A stretch of 61,805 bases of DNA, taken from positions 1 to 61,805 of the forward strand of contig JAAHGS010000028.1 of NCBI GenBank assembly GCA_010692645.1, in the 5' to 3' direction. The DNA is from Symploca sp. SIO2E9 (GTDB taxonomy: Bacteria; Cyanobacteriota; Cyanobacteriia; Cyanobacteriales; Coleofasciculaceae). The notes under the pieces are model-generated. The model was not told where the DNA came from, did not search any database, and saw nothing but the letters and a program-made list of their open reading frames with translations. Positions 29,161 to 38,731 of the stretch are shown here, piece by piece (positions within the stretch are counted from its first letter, which is position 1; each line of letters begins with the position of its first letter). A program made the position numbers and the translations under genes.

Positions 29161-31170
29161 TTATCTCGAACTTTCTTCAAAAAATTCCAATGTCTTGAGT
29201 AACCGAATTGCTGACTGATAAGCTTCCTCAGTTAACTCCTGGCGCTCATCTTCACTATCTACCAAATCATCAACTACTAACTGTAAGAAGCCAATCATCG
29301 GATTGAGACGAGTACGAATTTCATAGGAGCTTTCCATTAAAGCTTTATTGACAGCAGTTTGAGTAACATCGTTAGTTTTCTTAGAAAATTGCATCTCATA
29401 AAGACGAGTGTAGCTTCCTTTTTTGGCGAGCAATTCCTCATGGGTGCCAACCTCCACTACTCTTCCTTTTTCCATCACCGCTATTTGATCTGCATTTTGC
29501 ACAGTAGAAAGTCGGTGAGCAATTACAACTGTGGTACGATCGCGGCAAAGTTCATCAATTGCCTGTTGCACTAGTCGCTCGGAAACTGTGTCTAGCGCAC
29601 TAGTTGCTTCATCTAAAATCAGTAAATCTGGATTACGCAACAGAGCCCGTGCAATTGCTAGTCGCTGTCGTTGCCCTCCAGAAAGCATAACACCGCGATC
29701 GCCAATTTGGGTATCAAAGCCATTCGCTAACTGCATAATGAACTCATAGGCATTAGCTCTCTTAGCAGCTGTAATCACTTCCTGCTCAGTAGCATTTTTC
29801 CAGCCATAGGCAAGGTTGTAAAATACCGAATTATTAAATAGGAATGTATCCTGACTTACCACTCCCATGGCTCGTCTAACACTTTTGATATCATATTCCC
29901 TTAAATCTTTGTCATCAAGGAGTATGCGACCTCCAGTAACATCATAAAATCTTGGTATCAAATCGGCTAAAGTTGATTTTCCAGCCCCTGAAGAACCCAC
30001 CAGCGCCAAGGTTTTGCCTTTGGGAAGCCATAGATTTACTTCATTAAGAGCCAACCTGTCACTACCAGGATAAGAAAAATTTACTCCTTCAAAACGAATC
30101 CCCTGTTCTAACCTCTGGTAAGTAATAGAACCATTTGCCATAATCGGTTGCTTCTCTCGTTGCAAGAAATCATGAACTACCTCCACACTTGCAGAAGCAT
30201 TAGCAAATTGACTGCGACTACCGTTTAACTGACTAACAAAGGGAAGTAATCGGAACAGAACTACCAGATAAACTACCAAAAGTTCGGCAAAAGATTCTAG
30301 TTGATCAGCATCGTTAAATACATAACGCCCTGCAATGATTATGGCTAATACTGCCAGAATCCCCGAAATTTCATTGATTGGTCCAATTGCTGCAAAGTTC
30401 GCTTGTGCCTGGAAATCAGATTTCTCCCGCTCTCGGATAATTTGCTGCATTTTTTGATAGGTCTTCTCTTCTTCACCAACCGTTTTAATTAAGCGAATAC
30501 CAGTTAAAATTTCGATCAGACCATTAGAAAAAGCCCTAGATTTTTCAGTCAATATTTTTCCAAACACCTTAGCTCGCTTGACAAAATACTGGTTGCCCAG
30601 TGCGGCCATTAGTAAAAGTAAAGTAGTAATCAACGTTAACTGCCAAGATATCTGTAGTAGGATAGCAACAAATACCAGAATCGTCGCAGCTTGGGTAAAC
30701 ATTTTTACCCCGATTTTTATTGCCCCAGCTGTGCGACCAATCTCATGGTTAATGCGACTCATAATGTCGCCAATTTTGTGTTTAGAATAAAAATCTAAAT
30801 CCACGTCTAACAGCATCCTCAAACCTTGGAGGCGCATTCCATTAACAAGAGAACGGGATAGATAGCCAGAACTCAAGCCACTGGCATAACTGGCGAGATT
30901 TTTCAGAATAATGGTTAGTAGTATGGCTCCCAACATTATTGGAAGTCTTGCCTCTCCCTCAAACCTGTCAAAAATCGAAAGAAAGTTCCTAAGGAGAGGT
31001 GGTCCACCTTCAAGGTTGAATTCTTTGCCTAAGAATCCCAACAAGACTGGCACAATTAAGGCAGTCCCTACGCCATTGAAAAGTGCACCTGAAAATCCTA
31101 ATATGACCGTTAAAACTATTAAAAAACGATATTTGACTGCATATTTCAGGAGTAATCTATTAGAAGACAT
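29161..31170 (-). CDS. ABC exporter (MsbA/HepA type) with HisKA-like C-terminal tail
   Basis: A 669-aa half-transporter. Residues 1-330 form the six-helix membrane domain. The ATPase follows with Walker A LVGSSGAGKS (about 385), signature MLSGGQRQRLAIARALL (about 490), Walker B LLILDEATSALD, and H-loop VVIAHRLSTV. It would flip a lipid-linked or polysaccharide product. HepA, which exports heterocyst envelope polysaccharide, is of this type. After residue 600, a 70-residue tail reads like a HisKA dimerisation helix (SSYEIRTRLNPMIGFLQLV), with Tyr where the phosphorylated His would be. It follows the GT4 gene by 50 bases. Confidence 0.85.
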   Translation of the reverse strand: MSSNRLLLKYAVKYRFLIVLTVILGFSGALFNGVGTALIVPVLLGFLGKEFNLEGGPPLLRNFLSIFDRFEGEARLPIMLGAILLTIILKNLASYASGLSSGYLSRSLVNGMRLQGLRMLLDVDLDFYSKHKIGDIMSRINHEIGRTAGAIKIGVKMFTQAATILVFVAILLQISWQLTLITTLLLLMAALGNQYFVKRAKVFGKILTEKSRAFSNGLIEILTGIRLIKTVGEEEKTYQKMQQIIREREKSDFQAQANFAAIGPINEISGILAVLAIIIAGRYVFNDADQLESFAELLVVYLVVLFRLLPFVSQLNGSRSQFANASASVEVVHDFLQREKQPIMANGSITYQRLEQGIRFEGVNFSYPGSDRLALNEVNLWLPKGKTLALVGSSGAGKSTLADLIPRFYDVTGGRILLDDKDLREYDIKSVRRAMGVVSQDTFLFNNSVFYNLAYGWKNATEQEVITAAKRANAYEFIMQLANGFDTQIGDRGVMLSGGQRQRLAIARALLRNPDLLILDEATSALDTVSERLVQQAIDELCRDRTTVVIAHRLSTVQNADQIAVMEKGRVVEVGTHEELLAKKGSYTRLYEMQFSKKTNDVTQTAVNKALMESSYEIRTRLNPMIGFLQLVVDDLVDSEDERQELTEEAYQSAIRLLKTLEFFEESSR

Positions 31171-31220
31171 ATGATACTTTCTACTGTCAGAGATAAAGTT
31201 AAACTTTGAGACTAATTTAT

Positions 31221-32399
31221 TTACTTAAGACTAGCAATAACATCTGTAAGTATCGCAGCCATAGCATCAATACTATAGCGTTCCACACACCTTGCTCTTG
31301 CTTTTCTTCCCTGCTCCTGAGCTTGCTCAAAATTCTGGAATATTAATTTAATCTGCCCAGCAATTTGTTCGGGAGAACTAGGTTCTACCAAGTAACCTGT
31401 ATCTCCTAAAATATCTGGAATGTCCCCTACCCTAGTGGCTAAAATTGGCTTAGACATTGCCATGCCATCTGTAATTTTGAGAGGAAACTGAGCCTTAGCT
31501 GCTGGAGTATCTCGCTGTGGAACCACAACCACATGGGCAGCAGCTACAACATCAGGCATTTTTTGGACAGGGAATTTTGGCAATTTTATAATCCAACGCC
31601 CCCACTTTTCAATCAGCTGATTGTCATAGTCATCATAGGGACTGCCGCCGACAATCACCAGTCTTAAGTCAGGCTCATTGAGCTGCTCTAATGCCAGCAA
31701 TACATCTTCAATACCTTTGTAAGGTCGAGGAGCACCAGGAAACATCAAAACTCGATACCCAAGCAAACCATAGCGCTCTCTGCTGGAGACTGGGTCATAC
31801 TGAGTCGGCTCAAACAAAGAAACATCCTTGCCATTAGGTAAATACACACCGCCAAAACGTTCTTGCATGAATTGGGTGTGTGTTGTTACCGCATTAGCAT
31901 AGGATACAAAGCCTTCTATCCACTTTAAATAAACAGGATTATCGGGATTCCTTAAGGCACCATCAGGCTTCAAAATATCTCTAGCCAATTGTTTTAAGCT
32001 AGGACGGTATTGCCACTGATCCCCCCCATGCCAACTTAACTCCCAGTCATCTATGTCTAAGATTACAGGAGAGCGAGTTATAAATTTCTTAATTAGAGCA
32101 CTACCAAAGCTGGTTGGTTTAAGTTTACTCACATAAACGATATCACCATCAATTTTCTTGAGCAGATTATTTATAGATAAAACAAATTTGGGGTATTTGT
32201 AGGCAGTAACATAACTAGTAGGAATGATCGAGGTAGGTATAGGTTCAGAATTATCACTAGGAACAAAGCCAACAATTTCTACCTCATAGTCTAGTTTTTT
32301 CAGAGCTTGATAGAGTAAAAACGGGCGTACAGCTCCTCCCCATCTGCCAGAACCACTACTAGATAAGTCACTGACGACTAACGAAACTTTACCTTTCAT
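31221..32399 (-). CDS. Glycosyltransferase family 4 (GT-B)
   Basis: This 392-aa protein begins with an N-terminal Gly-rich loop (GSGRWGGAVRPFLLYQAL, about 16-33). The donor domain shows MFPGAPRPYKGIEDVLLAL (about 228), LRLVIVGGSP, and the C-terminal FPLKITDGMAMSKPILATRVGDIPDIL (about 320), the GT4 nucleotide-sugar site in which the first Glu of E-x7-E is replaced by Lys-Ile-Thr-Asp. It is the upstream gene of a probable two-gene unit with the ABC exporter. It probably adds a sugar to the exported product. Confidence 0.85.
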   Translation of the reverse strand: MKGKVSLVVSDLSSSGSGRWGGAVRPFLLYQALKKLDYEVEIVGFVPSDNSEPIPTSIIPTSYVTAYKYPKFVLSINNLLKKIDGDIVYVSKLKPTSFGSALIKKFITRSPVILDIDDWELSWHGGDQWQYRPSLKQLARDILKPDGALRNPDNPVYLKWIEGFVSYANAVTTHTQFMQERFGGVYLPNGKDVSLFEPTQYDPVSSRERYGLLGYRVLMFPGAPRPYKGIEDVLLALEQLNEPDLRLVIVGGSPYDDYDNQLIEKWGRWIIKLPKFPVQKMPDVVAAAHVVVVPQRDTPAAKAQFPLKITDGMAMSKPILATRVGDIPDILGDTGYLVEPSSPEQIAGQIKLIFQNFEQAQEQGRKARARCVERYSIDAMAAILTDVIASLK

Positions 32400-32608
32400 A
32401 GTTTGCTATGGACTCACAATTTTTACTTGCTGGGGAGAGACCTTAGATTTCTCATTTGCCTCTCAGGGTAATGAGGCTGATGGTAATAAGTAACAATAGT
32501 TAAGAAATGTACAAATACTCCACCTGCCCTCGTCTGTAGTTGCCATCAACTCTTGGCTAAGGTCACGACTATGTATAACCTCTAAAATACTTAATTATGG
32601 TTAGATGT

Positions 32609-33607
32609 TCACCCATGACGTTTTTGATGCCACTGCCAAGCATGAGAGATAATATCATTTAAGTCTGGGTACTGAGGATGCCAACCTAAAGTCTGTCTTA
32701 CCTTATCACTACTGCCAATCAGAACTGGCGGATCACCAGCTCGTCGATCGCGCTCTACAGCTTTGATTTCCCTCCCTGTTACTGCTCTTGCCGTTTCAAT
32801 CACTTGCTTTACAGAAAAGCCATTGCCATTACCCAAGTTGAAGACTTCCCTGGTACCACCCTTAAGCAAGTATTCTAGCCCCAATACGTGGGCATCGGCT
32901 AAATCACTGACATGAATATAGTCCCGAATACAGGTACCATCAGGCGTAGGATAATCACTACCAAAAATAGAGATTGACTCCCGTTTACCTAAAGCAGTCA
33001 AGAGTACCAAGGGAATCAGATGAGTTTCTGGATTGTGATCTTCACCTAGTAACCCTTCTGGATTAGCCCCGGAGGCATTGAAGTAGCGAAATGCCACTGA
33101 TTTTAAATCGTAAGCTTGCTCAAAATCTCCTAGCATCCGCTCTACCATCCACTTACTGGCGGCATAGGGACTCATGGGATCTTGGGGATGTTCTTCTGTC
33201 ATCGGCACCTGCTTCGGCATACCATAAATGGCGCAGGTAGAAGAAAAGACTAATTTCTTGACCTCTGCTGCCACCATTGCCTCTAAAAGAGTTAGAGTTC
33301 CGTTGACATTATTACGGTAGTATTTGCCTGGCTCAGTTACCGACTCTCCTACAGCAATATAGGCAGCAAAATGCATTACTGCCGCAATTTCGCGGGTAGA
33401 AAATAGCTGATCTAGTATAGAGCGATCGCTAACGTCTCCAACGATCAATTCCACTTTGATCACATCTTCTACCAGCTCTCGATGCCCGTAGACCAAGTTA
33501 TCAAGTACAACGACCTCGTATCCCGCCCGCTTTAATGCTAAAACGGCATGGGAGCCAATGTATCCTGCCCCTCCTGTAACTAAAATAGTTGCTTTGGCTT
33601 GCGACAC
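32609..33607 (-). CDS. galE: UDP-glucose 4-epimerase
   Basis: GalE interconverts UDP-glucose and UDP-galactose and so supplies galactose for surface glycans. The 332-aa extended SDR protein has the NAD-binding TGGAGYIGSHAVLAL (about 11-25), the catalytic Tyr-Lys in PYAASKWMVERML (about 148-160), SSTCAIYG (about 121), and the sugar site RYFNASGANPEG. GTG at 33607 is the start. It lies upstream of the GT4/ABC pair on the same strand, 209 bases apart, and is a natural precursor supplier for that locus. Confidence 0.93.
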   Translation of the reverse strand: MSQAKATILVTGGAGYIGSHAVLALKRAGYEVVVLDNLVYGHRELVEDVIKVELIVGDVSDRSILDQLFSTREIAAVMHFAAYIAVGESVTEPGKYYRNNVNGTLTLLEAMVAAEVKKLVFSSTCAIYGMPKQVPMTEEHPQDPMSPYAASKWMVERMLGDFEQAYDLKSVAFRYFNASGANPEGLLGEDHNPETHLIPLVLLTALGKRESISIFGSDYPTPDGTCIRDYIHVSDLADAHVLGLEYLLKGGTREVFNLGNGNGFSVKQVIETARAVTGREIKAVERDRRAGDPPVLIGSSDKVRQTLGWHPQYPDLNDIISHAWQWHQKRHG

Positions 33608-33730
33608 TTTGAAACCTTGAATTTACTACTTGTTCTCTAATCCCAATCATCTGTTCCGAATGATTGCTACCTGCTAAACTAGGTATGATTTTAGGCACCT
33701 GCCGAAATCAACAACCAAGTCCTCAATCAG

Positions 33731-33955
33731 TTACTCGTCGAGATTTCGATAGTGTCTAACAATAAAATCAAAGCCTGTCTGCACCGAAGAATAAGCCTGA
33801 ATTGATGCCCTAATCCACTGGTTTTGAGGAGTGCATCTAGCTCGAACAAGTATACATTCATACCTGTTAGCTAAATTGCTGATGTCTGGATTTTTAGACC
33901 AGATTCCATTGTTTTTGACACTTATTGCTCCCCTTAGGAGTGCTGCGCTAGTCAA
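33731..33955 (-). CDS. Doubtful small ORF, 74 aa
   Basis: This frame starts with TTG at 33955, overlapping by eight bases the stop of the preceding 68-aa gene, so it could be translated by coupling. The product (NPDISNLANRYECILVRARC, IQAYSSVQTGFDFIVRHY) is soluble and unlike anything I recognise. It has no ATG start. It may equally be non-coding. Confidence 0.25.
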   Translation of the reverse strand: MTSAALLRGAISVKNNGIWSKNPDISNLANRYECILVRARCTPQNQWIRASIQAYSSVQTGFDFIVRHYRNLDE

Positions 33956-34154
33956 CTAGCTTCAGACTACCAGTCTGGACATCGTCAAATATGCGATTGA
34001 TTTGGCGACTTTCCTCTTCTGTAACATTGTAATCAGAGAGGATGGCCCTCGTCATCTGGAGATACTCTTGACGGCTCAATTGACCCTCTGAGAGTATCTT
34101 TTCTACTAGCAGCTGAATGTTCAAGTTTGATTGGTGCTGGGGTGTAGATGCCAT
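33948..34154 (-). CDS. Small conserved cyanobacterial protein, 68 aa
   Basis: I start at ATG 34154 rather than extending to 34301, since the product from there (MASTPQHQSNLNIQLLVEKI) agrees with a small protein type I recall from many cyanobacteria. It is helical, with LVEKILSEGQLSRQEYLQMT and RQINRIFDDVQTGSLKLVD as hallmark stretches. Function is unknown. The length fits (about 65-75 aa). It is divergent from gloB. Confidence 0.65.
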   Translation of the reverse strand: MASTPQHQSNLNIQLLVEKILSEGQLSRQEYLQMTRAILSDYNVTEEESRQINRIFDDVQTGSLKLVD

Positions 34155-34413
34155 AAGCACTGATGCATCCCACTTTTTTATAGCAATATACTCAATTCTT
34201 TCGCTGCCAAATCGCAGCTGTCCGGACTCCTTGCTCTGGGATGTTCGCCAAGCTTGATCAGTTTCACCCAAAGGTTTTGGTCTAGAGGCTTGATTACACA
34301 ACCTACTAGCGTTAACCCAATCAGATCGGGAGTGTATTTTTTACCAATCGACATGGTCATAAACTTCCCAGACTTAGCACAATAACACAGAACGTCAAAA
34401 TTTTGAATCAACC

Positions 34414-35196
34414 ATGACGATTATGCAAGTTTACAGACTACCAGCACTTTCTGACAACTATATATTTTTGTTGCATGACCCTCAAAACAACATTGCTGCT
34501 GTCGTTGACCCAGCAGAGGCTGCTCCCGTACTAAAGCATCTAGAAACACTTGATGCACAATTAGTGAAAATTTTCAATACTCACCACCACCATGATCATG
34601 TAGGTGGCAATCAGCAATTGATGCAGCACTTTCCGAGTGTCTGCGTATATGGAGGTAAGCAAGACCGAGGTAGAATTCCTGGGCAACAGGTATTTTTGGA
34701 GGAAGGCGATGAAGTGAAATTTGCAGATCAAATCGGCAAAGTCTTGTTCATCCCCGGACATACCAAGGGGCATATAGCTTACTATTTCCCCTCACCACAG
34801 AGGGATGTTGGTGGCGAATTATTCTGCGGTGATACCTTGTTTGCAGGTGGTTGTGGCAGACTTTCTGAAGGAACACCAGCCCAGATGCTTAACTCTCTAA
34901 GCAGACTTAGATCTTTACCAGATAACACCAGAGTCTGGTGTGCCCACGAATACACTCTGAAAAATCTTCAATTTGCCCTGAGTGTAGATGCCAACAACCC
35001 AGACTTACAAACTCGATACGCTCAAGTGCAAGTAGCTAGACAACGTTTGGAGGCAACTGTTCCATCCCAAATAGGTGTTGAAAAGCTCACCAATCCATTT
35101 TTGCGCTGGGAGCAACCAGCACTACAATCAGCTGTCAAGTCTCAAGAACCAGTACAGACATTCGCGCGGTTGCGGGGTATGAAGGACAGGTTTTGA
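34414..35196 (+). CDS. gloB: Hydroxyacylglutathione hydrolase (glyoxalase II)
   Basis: Glyoxalase II hydrolyses S-lactoylglutathione to lactate and glutathione, the second step in methylglyoxal removal. The 260-aa metallo-beta-lactamase-fold protein has the metal motif [11 protein letters not shown] (about 55-65), a second site [12 protein letters not shown] (about 113), [16 protein letters not shown] (about 140) and the C-terminal [12 protein letters not shown] (about 177). This C-terminal helical part marks GloB as against other hydrolases of the fold. Start ATG 34414. A hairpin at 35279-35310 probably ends it. Confidence 0.93.
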   Translation: MTIMQVYRLPALSDNYIFLLHDPQNNIAAVVDPAEAAPVLKHLETLDAQLVKIFNTHHHHDHVGGNQQLMQHFPSVCVYGGKQDRGRIPGQQVFLEEGDEVKFADQIGKVLFIPGHTKGHIAYYFPSPQRDVGGELFCGDTLFAGGCGRLSEGTPAQMLNSLSRLRSLPDNTRVWCAHEYTLKNLQFALSVDANNPDLQTRYAQVQVARQRLEATVPSQIGVEKLTNPFLRWEQPALQSAVKSQEPVQTFARLRGMKDRF

Positions 35197-35278
35197 GAGC
35201 CTCCGGAGATGGGGGGATGGGGAGATGGGGGGATGAGGTTAAAGACGCGGGGACAGGTCGACAGGTCGACGGGTCGAC

Positions 35279-35310
35279 AAATTGGATGGGGATTTAACCC
35301 CAACCAATTT
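35279..35310 (+). terminator. Hairpin terminator after gloB
   Basis: AAATTGGATGGGG (35279-35291) and CCCCAACCAATTT (35298-35310) pair at 12 of 13 positions around a six-base loop. The 426-base gap 35197-35622 also holds GGGGAGATGG-type repeats (35205-35240), three GGTCGAC units (35255-35278), and a CACCGT/ACGGTG hairpin (35315-35330); no gene. Confidence 0.5.
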
Positions 35311-35622
35311 TAGGCACCGTATAGACGGTGGGGTATTTGACCCATATTAATTTCGATAAAGAATTAGTATAGTAGCTGATCCCACATCAGAGTCAAGCTC
35401 GGCAATGCCTCACTCCCTCTCCCACTCATTAAAATATGCAAGTTAAATTTGCATTAGCCTAGTAATAGCTTGCGATCGCCCAACGAATTTTCGTAACATG
35501 GAATGTTCATCCTAACTAAGAACACACCCAACACTGGTGGCATTTATCCCTGACTATCCCCCTAGGGTTGAGCATGGGTCGTTCTACTAGCAAATTCTAA
35601 ATTCCATACCCGAAACAAAATC

Positions 35623-36081
35623 ATGGTCAAACGCGTACAATTAGTTTTAAACCAAGACGTTAACAAGCTGGGAAAAGCAGGTGATTTGGTTGAAGTAGCT
35701 CCTGGCTATGCTCGTAATTTTTTAGTTCCTAAAGGAATCGGGTTAGTAGCAACCACTGGCATTCTTAAGCAAGTTGAGCGGCGAAAAGAGAAAGAACGAC
35801 AGCGTTTAATTGAAATCAAACAGCAAGCCGAAGCCCGCAAGACTGCCTTGGAAACTATTGGTCGTTTTACTATCCGCAAGCAAGTGGGTGAAAATGAGGC
35901 GATTTTCGGTACCGTTACTGCTCAGGAAGTTGCGGATTTGATTGAGGAAGCCACATCTCAGGAAGTAGACAGACGAGGTATTACTCTACCCGAAATTAGT
36001 CAGCTTGGCTTTTACAAGGCAGAAGTTAAGCTGCATCCGGAAGTCACAGCGCTGATTGAGATTCAGGTTGCTTCTAACTAG
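35623..36081 (+). CDS. rplI: 50S ribosomal protein L9
   Basis: L9 binds 23S rRNA and affects frame maintenance. This 152-aa protein has the family signature at the N-terminus ([20 protein letters not shown] followed by [16 protein letters not shown]), a long charged connecting helix (about 47-80), and a C-terminal globular domain. The start ATG at 35623 is well supported by the family N-terminus. dnaB follows in the same direction, a common cyanobacterial order. Confidence 0.97.
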   Translation: MVKRVQLVLNQDVNKLGKAGDLVEVAPGYARNFLVPKGIGLVATTGILKQVERRKEKERQRLIEIKQQAEARKTALETIGRFTIRKQVGENEAIFGTVTAQEVADLIEEATSQEVDRRGITLPEISQLGFYKAEVKLHPEVTALIEIQVASN

Positions 36082-36115
36082 TCTGGTGATATCCCCTTAA
36101 ACTAAATCTGCATAA

Positions 36116-36144
36116 GCTGTCGTGCATTAAAAATGCACAACAAC
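36116..36144. repeat. Dispersed palindrome GTGCATT-AAA-AATGCAC, copy 2
   Basis: CTGTCGTGCATT, AAA, AATGCACAACAAC makes a strong hairpin 35 bases after rplI. It shares its core with 24043-24071. Confidence 0.7.
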
Positions 36145-36300
36145 TTATGCAGAAGGCAGGAGACTCCAAGGCAGAAGAAACAATAATTTCAGTCATTAAC
36201 TAATATCAAATGAATATACAAGTTAAATACGTATCAACTTCTCTAGCAGTTAAATGTTCAATCTTATAACCCTTGATTTGCTGCTCTCAACTCCGGCTCA

Positions 36301-37662
36301 GTGCCTTTACTTATGTTTCAAGAACTTGATTTTTCCGCATTTAACAACTCCTTACCACCTCAAAATGTTGATGCGGAGGAGTCTATTCTCGGAGGCATTT
36401 TGCTAGATCCGGAGGCGATTGGTAGGGTTGCTGACATTCTTATCCCCGAAGCTCTCTACGTTGATGCTAATAAACAAATTTACCAAGCTGCCTTGGCTCT
36501 CCATAACCAGGGCCAGCCGACAGATTTGATGAGCGTCACTAGCTGGCTGTATGACCACAAATTATTGGAAAAAGTTGGTGGTCAAAGCCGACTGGCACAG
36601 CTAGTCTCTCGGACAGTATCTTCTGTTAATATTGACCGCTACGCAATATTGGTGATCGACAAGTACATGCGTCGCCAATTGATCAAAGTAGGTAATGAGA
36701 TTGTGGAACTAGGTTACGAGATATCTACAGAATTGGCAACTGTCCTTGACCGTGCCGAGCAAAAGATTTTCAGTCTCACTCAAGCTAGTCCTCAGCTTGG
36801 TTTAACTCCGATTTCTGAGACGCTAGTTCAGACTTTCCAAGAGATCAAAAATCGCGATCCGGATCTTAACTTACCCGGTATTGCCTCTGATTTCTATGAC
36901 TTGGACAATATAACTGGTGGTTTTCAGCGCTCCGATCTGGTTATCGTTGCTGGCAGACCATCGATGGGAAAAACTAGCTTTGCATTAGGAATTGCTCGTA
37001 GTGTCTCTGAACATTTGCCAGTGGCAATTTTTAGTTTGGAAATGTCGAAAGAACAACTGGTGCAGCGGCTGCTAGCTAGTGAGGCCCAAATTGGGAGTAA
37101 TTATCTGCGTTCTGGGCGGATAGCTCAAAATCAATGGGCACAATTGAGCCACGCCCTCGGCACCTTATCAGAGTTGCCAATTTTTATTGATGATGCAGCA
37201 AACCCAACAGTGATGCAGATGCGATCGCAACTGCGCCGTCTTCAGGCAGAAAAAGCTGGCAAGTTGGGATTAGTTTTAATTGATTATTTGCAGTTAATGG
37301 AAGGCAGTGGCAATGAAAACCGTGTGCAGGAGCTATCTCGGATTACGCGTTCTCTTAAAGGATTAGCTCGTGAACTCAAAGTTCCGATCATTGCTTTATC
37401 TCAGTTGAGCCGAGGGGTTGAAACTCGAACCAACAAACGACCAATGATGTCTGATTTGAGAGAGTCGGGCTCAATCGAACAGGATGCAGATTTAGTGATG
37501 ATGTTGTATAGAGACTGCTATTACCATCCGGATTCTCCAGATCGAGATATTGCTGAATTAATCATCGCCAAACATCGTAATGGACCGACAGGAACAGTTA
37601 AACTCGTGTTTAACCCAGAGTTGACTAAGTTCCTCAGCCTAGCCAAGCAACAAGACTATTGA
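36301..37662 (+). CDS. dnaB: Replicative DNA helicase DnaB
   Basis: DnaB is the hexameric helicase that unwinds DNA ahead of the replisome. The 453-aa protein has the N-terminal helical domain (NVDAEESILGGILLDPEAIG, about 23-42), and a RecA-like domain with Walker A AGRPSMGKTSFALGIA (about 221), Walker B LVLIDYLQLM (about 321), and the SQLSRGVETR loop. No intein interrupts it, unlike many cyanobacterial DnaBs. The start may be GTG 36301 or ATG 36313; neither has an obvious ribosome site. Confidence 0.96.
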   Translation: MPLLMFQELDFSAFNNSLPPQNVDAEESILGGILLDPEAIGRVADILIPEALYVDANKQIYQAALALHNQGQPTDLMSVTSWLYDHKLLEKVGGQSRLAQLVSRTVSSVNIDRYAILVIDKYMRRQLIKVGNEIVELGYEISTELATVLDRAEQKIFSLTQASPQLGLTPISETLVQTFQEIKNRDPDLNLPGIASDFYDLDNITGGFQRSDLVIVAGRPSMGKTSFALGIARSVSEHLPVAIFSLEMSKEQLVQRLLASEAQIGSNYLRSGRIAQNQWAQLSHALGTLSELPIFIDDAANPTVMQMRSQLRRLQAEKAGKLGLVLIDYLQLMEGSGNENRVQELSRITRSLKGLARELKVPIIALSQLSRGVETRTNKRPMMSDLRESGSIEQDADLVMMLYRDCYYHPDSPDRDIAELIIAKHRNGPTGTVKLVFNPELTKFLSLAKQQDY

Positions 37663-37717
37663 GCAGACCAAACTCTCTCCCAACAAAAATTGATTTGCTT
37701 GATAGTAGTGAGAGGTG

Positions 37718-37803
37718 TGACACTCCCCCTCATAGAAGGAGGGGGATGCAGCTCAAGTTTTGGTAAACATTGACACCTCCTCGCGTTAAAACGACGAGGA
37801 TTC
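37718..37803 (-). mobile_element. Two tandem IS200/IS605-type right-end hairpins
   Basis: Two hairpins in a row have right-end form on the minus strand. One is at 37718-37750 (TGACACTCCCCCTC paired with GAGGGGGAT). The other is at 37770-37803 (TTGACACCTCCTCG paired with CGAGGATTC). The stretch 37804-37960, which would be the adjoining element interior, shows no clear tnpB frame. They follow dnaB and may act as its terminator. The rest of the gap (to 38144) has no gene. Confidence 0.45.
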
Positions 37804-38144
37804 AAGCGGTTGCTGCGGAGCGCATTAAAATGACGCTCCTGGGCTTTGTTTCCCAGATTTTGTATCTGGTAGGCACGGTCAAAAATGCCCTACAGACCTT
37901 GACTAAGCTTACGCTTAACTGTATCTCTACTTTTTCGATATCTAAGTTGCTGCCAGCTTGAAAATTTTCCTAACTGTCGGGTTTTTCACCAACTTTGGCT
38001 AGAAATAAAAACTGGGGCTACTTGAATCGATGCGACAATTTTACACCATAACTCCTGTGATTTATCGCCAGGATAAATCCAATTAGTGACCCTGCCATTG
38101 GTTTTAACCAATGGCTAACTCTCGCTCGAGGTTATTTTTGGTTT

Positions 38145-38705
38145 CTAACTAATTTTGAGAAGCTCCACATCGAAAATTAGAGTGGCATTGGGAGGAATCA
38201 CTCCGCCAGCACCACGGGCACCATAACCTAAATCTGGAGGGATAATCAGCTTGCGGCGTCCACCAACTTGCATCGTCCCTACTCCTTCATCCCAGCCTTT
38301 GATCACTTGTCCAACGCCGATTTTGAAGGAAAATGGACGATTGCGATCGCGGGAACTATCAAACTTGCTACCATCGGAGAGAGTTCCGGTATAGTGAACC
38401 ACAACAGTTTGACCCTTTTGGGGCGTTGCCCCCTCTCCCTTAACAATGTCAAGGTACTTAAGACCAGATGCCGTAGTCACGACTTCCTCATTAGCTTGGT
38501 TTTCTCTTTCTGAATCAGAATTCATAGCAATAAGTTGGGTCGCGTCAATAGTTGGGTTAGCACTTGTATCTACAGCCACCACTGGGCTTGGGTTTGTGGT
38601 AAGCTCATCGGCTCTAGCTGGACTCTTGCCAGTACTCAATTGAGTTACAACTAATAGTAACCCGCAGGCTAACATTACCCCTAAGCTGATTAAAATCTCT
38701 CTCAA
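38145..38705 (-). CDS. FKBP-type peptidyl-prolyl isomerase, exported
   Basis: This 186-aa protein catalyses cis-trans isomerisation of prolyl bonds. A signal peptide covers residues 1-32 ([17 protein letters not shown], then ARA), followed by a flexible linker to about 77. The FKBP domain follows: [18 protein letters not shown] (about 104), [34 protein letters not shown] and [15 protein letters not shown]. It starts with TTG at 38705; later in-frame ATG would cut the signal. It therefore acts outside the cytoplasm (periplasm or thylakoid lumen). The next gene upstream is 26 bases away and likely co-transcribed. Confidence 0.88.
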   Translation of the reverse strand: MREILISLGVMLACGLLLVVTQLSTGKSPARADELTTNPSPVVAVDTSANPTIDATQLIAMNSDSERENQANEEVVTTASGLKYLDIVKGEGATPQKGQTVVVHYTGTLSDGSKFDSSRDRNRPFSFKIGVGQVIKGWDEGVGTMQVGGRRKLIIPPDLGYGARGAGGVIPPNATLIFDVELLKIS

Positions 38706-38731
38706 AATCTATCCTCCCAATTGAGTTATTA

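Noticed and set aside
36301-37662. Intein in dnaB
   Set aside because: The gene is 453 codons with uninterrupted helicase motifs; no intein.
37770-37961. 63-codon frame after dnaB
   Set aside because: It begins in a right-end hairpin; it is repeat-derived sequence rather than a gene.
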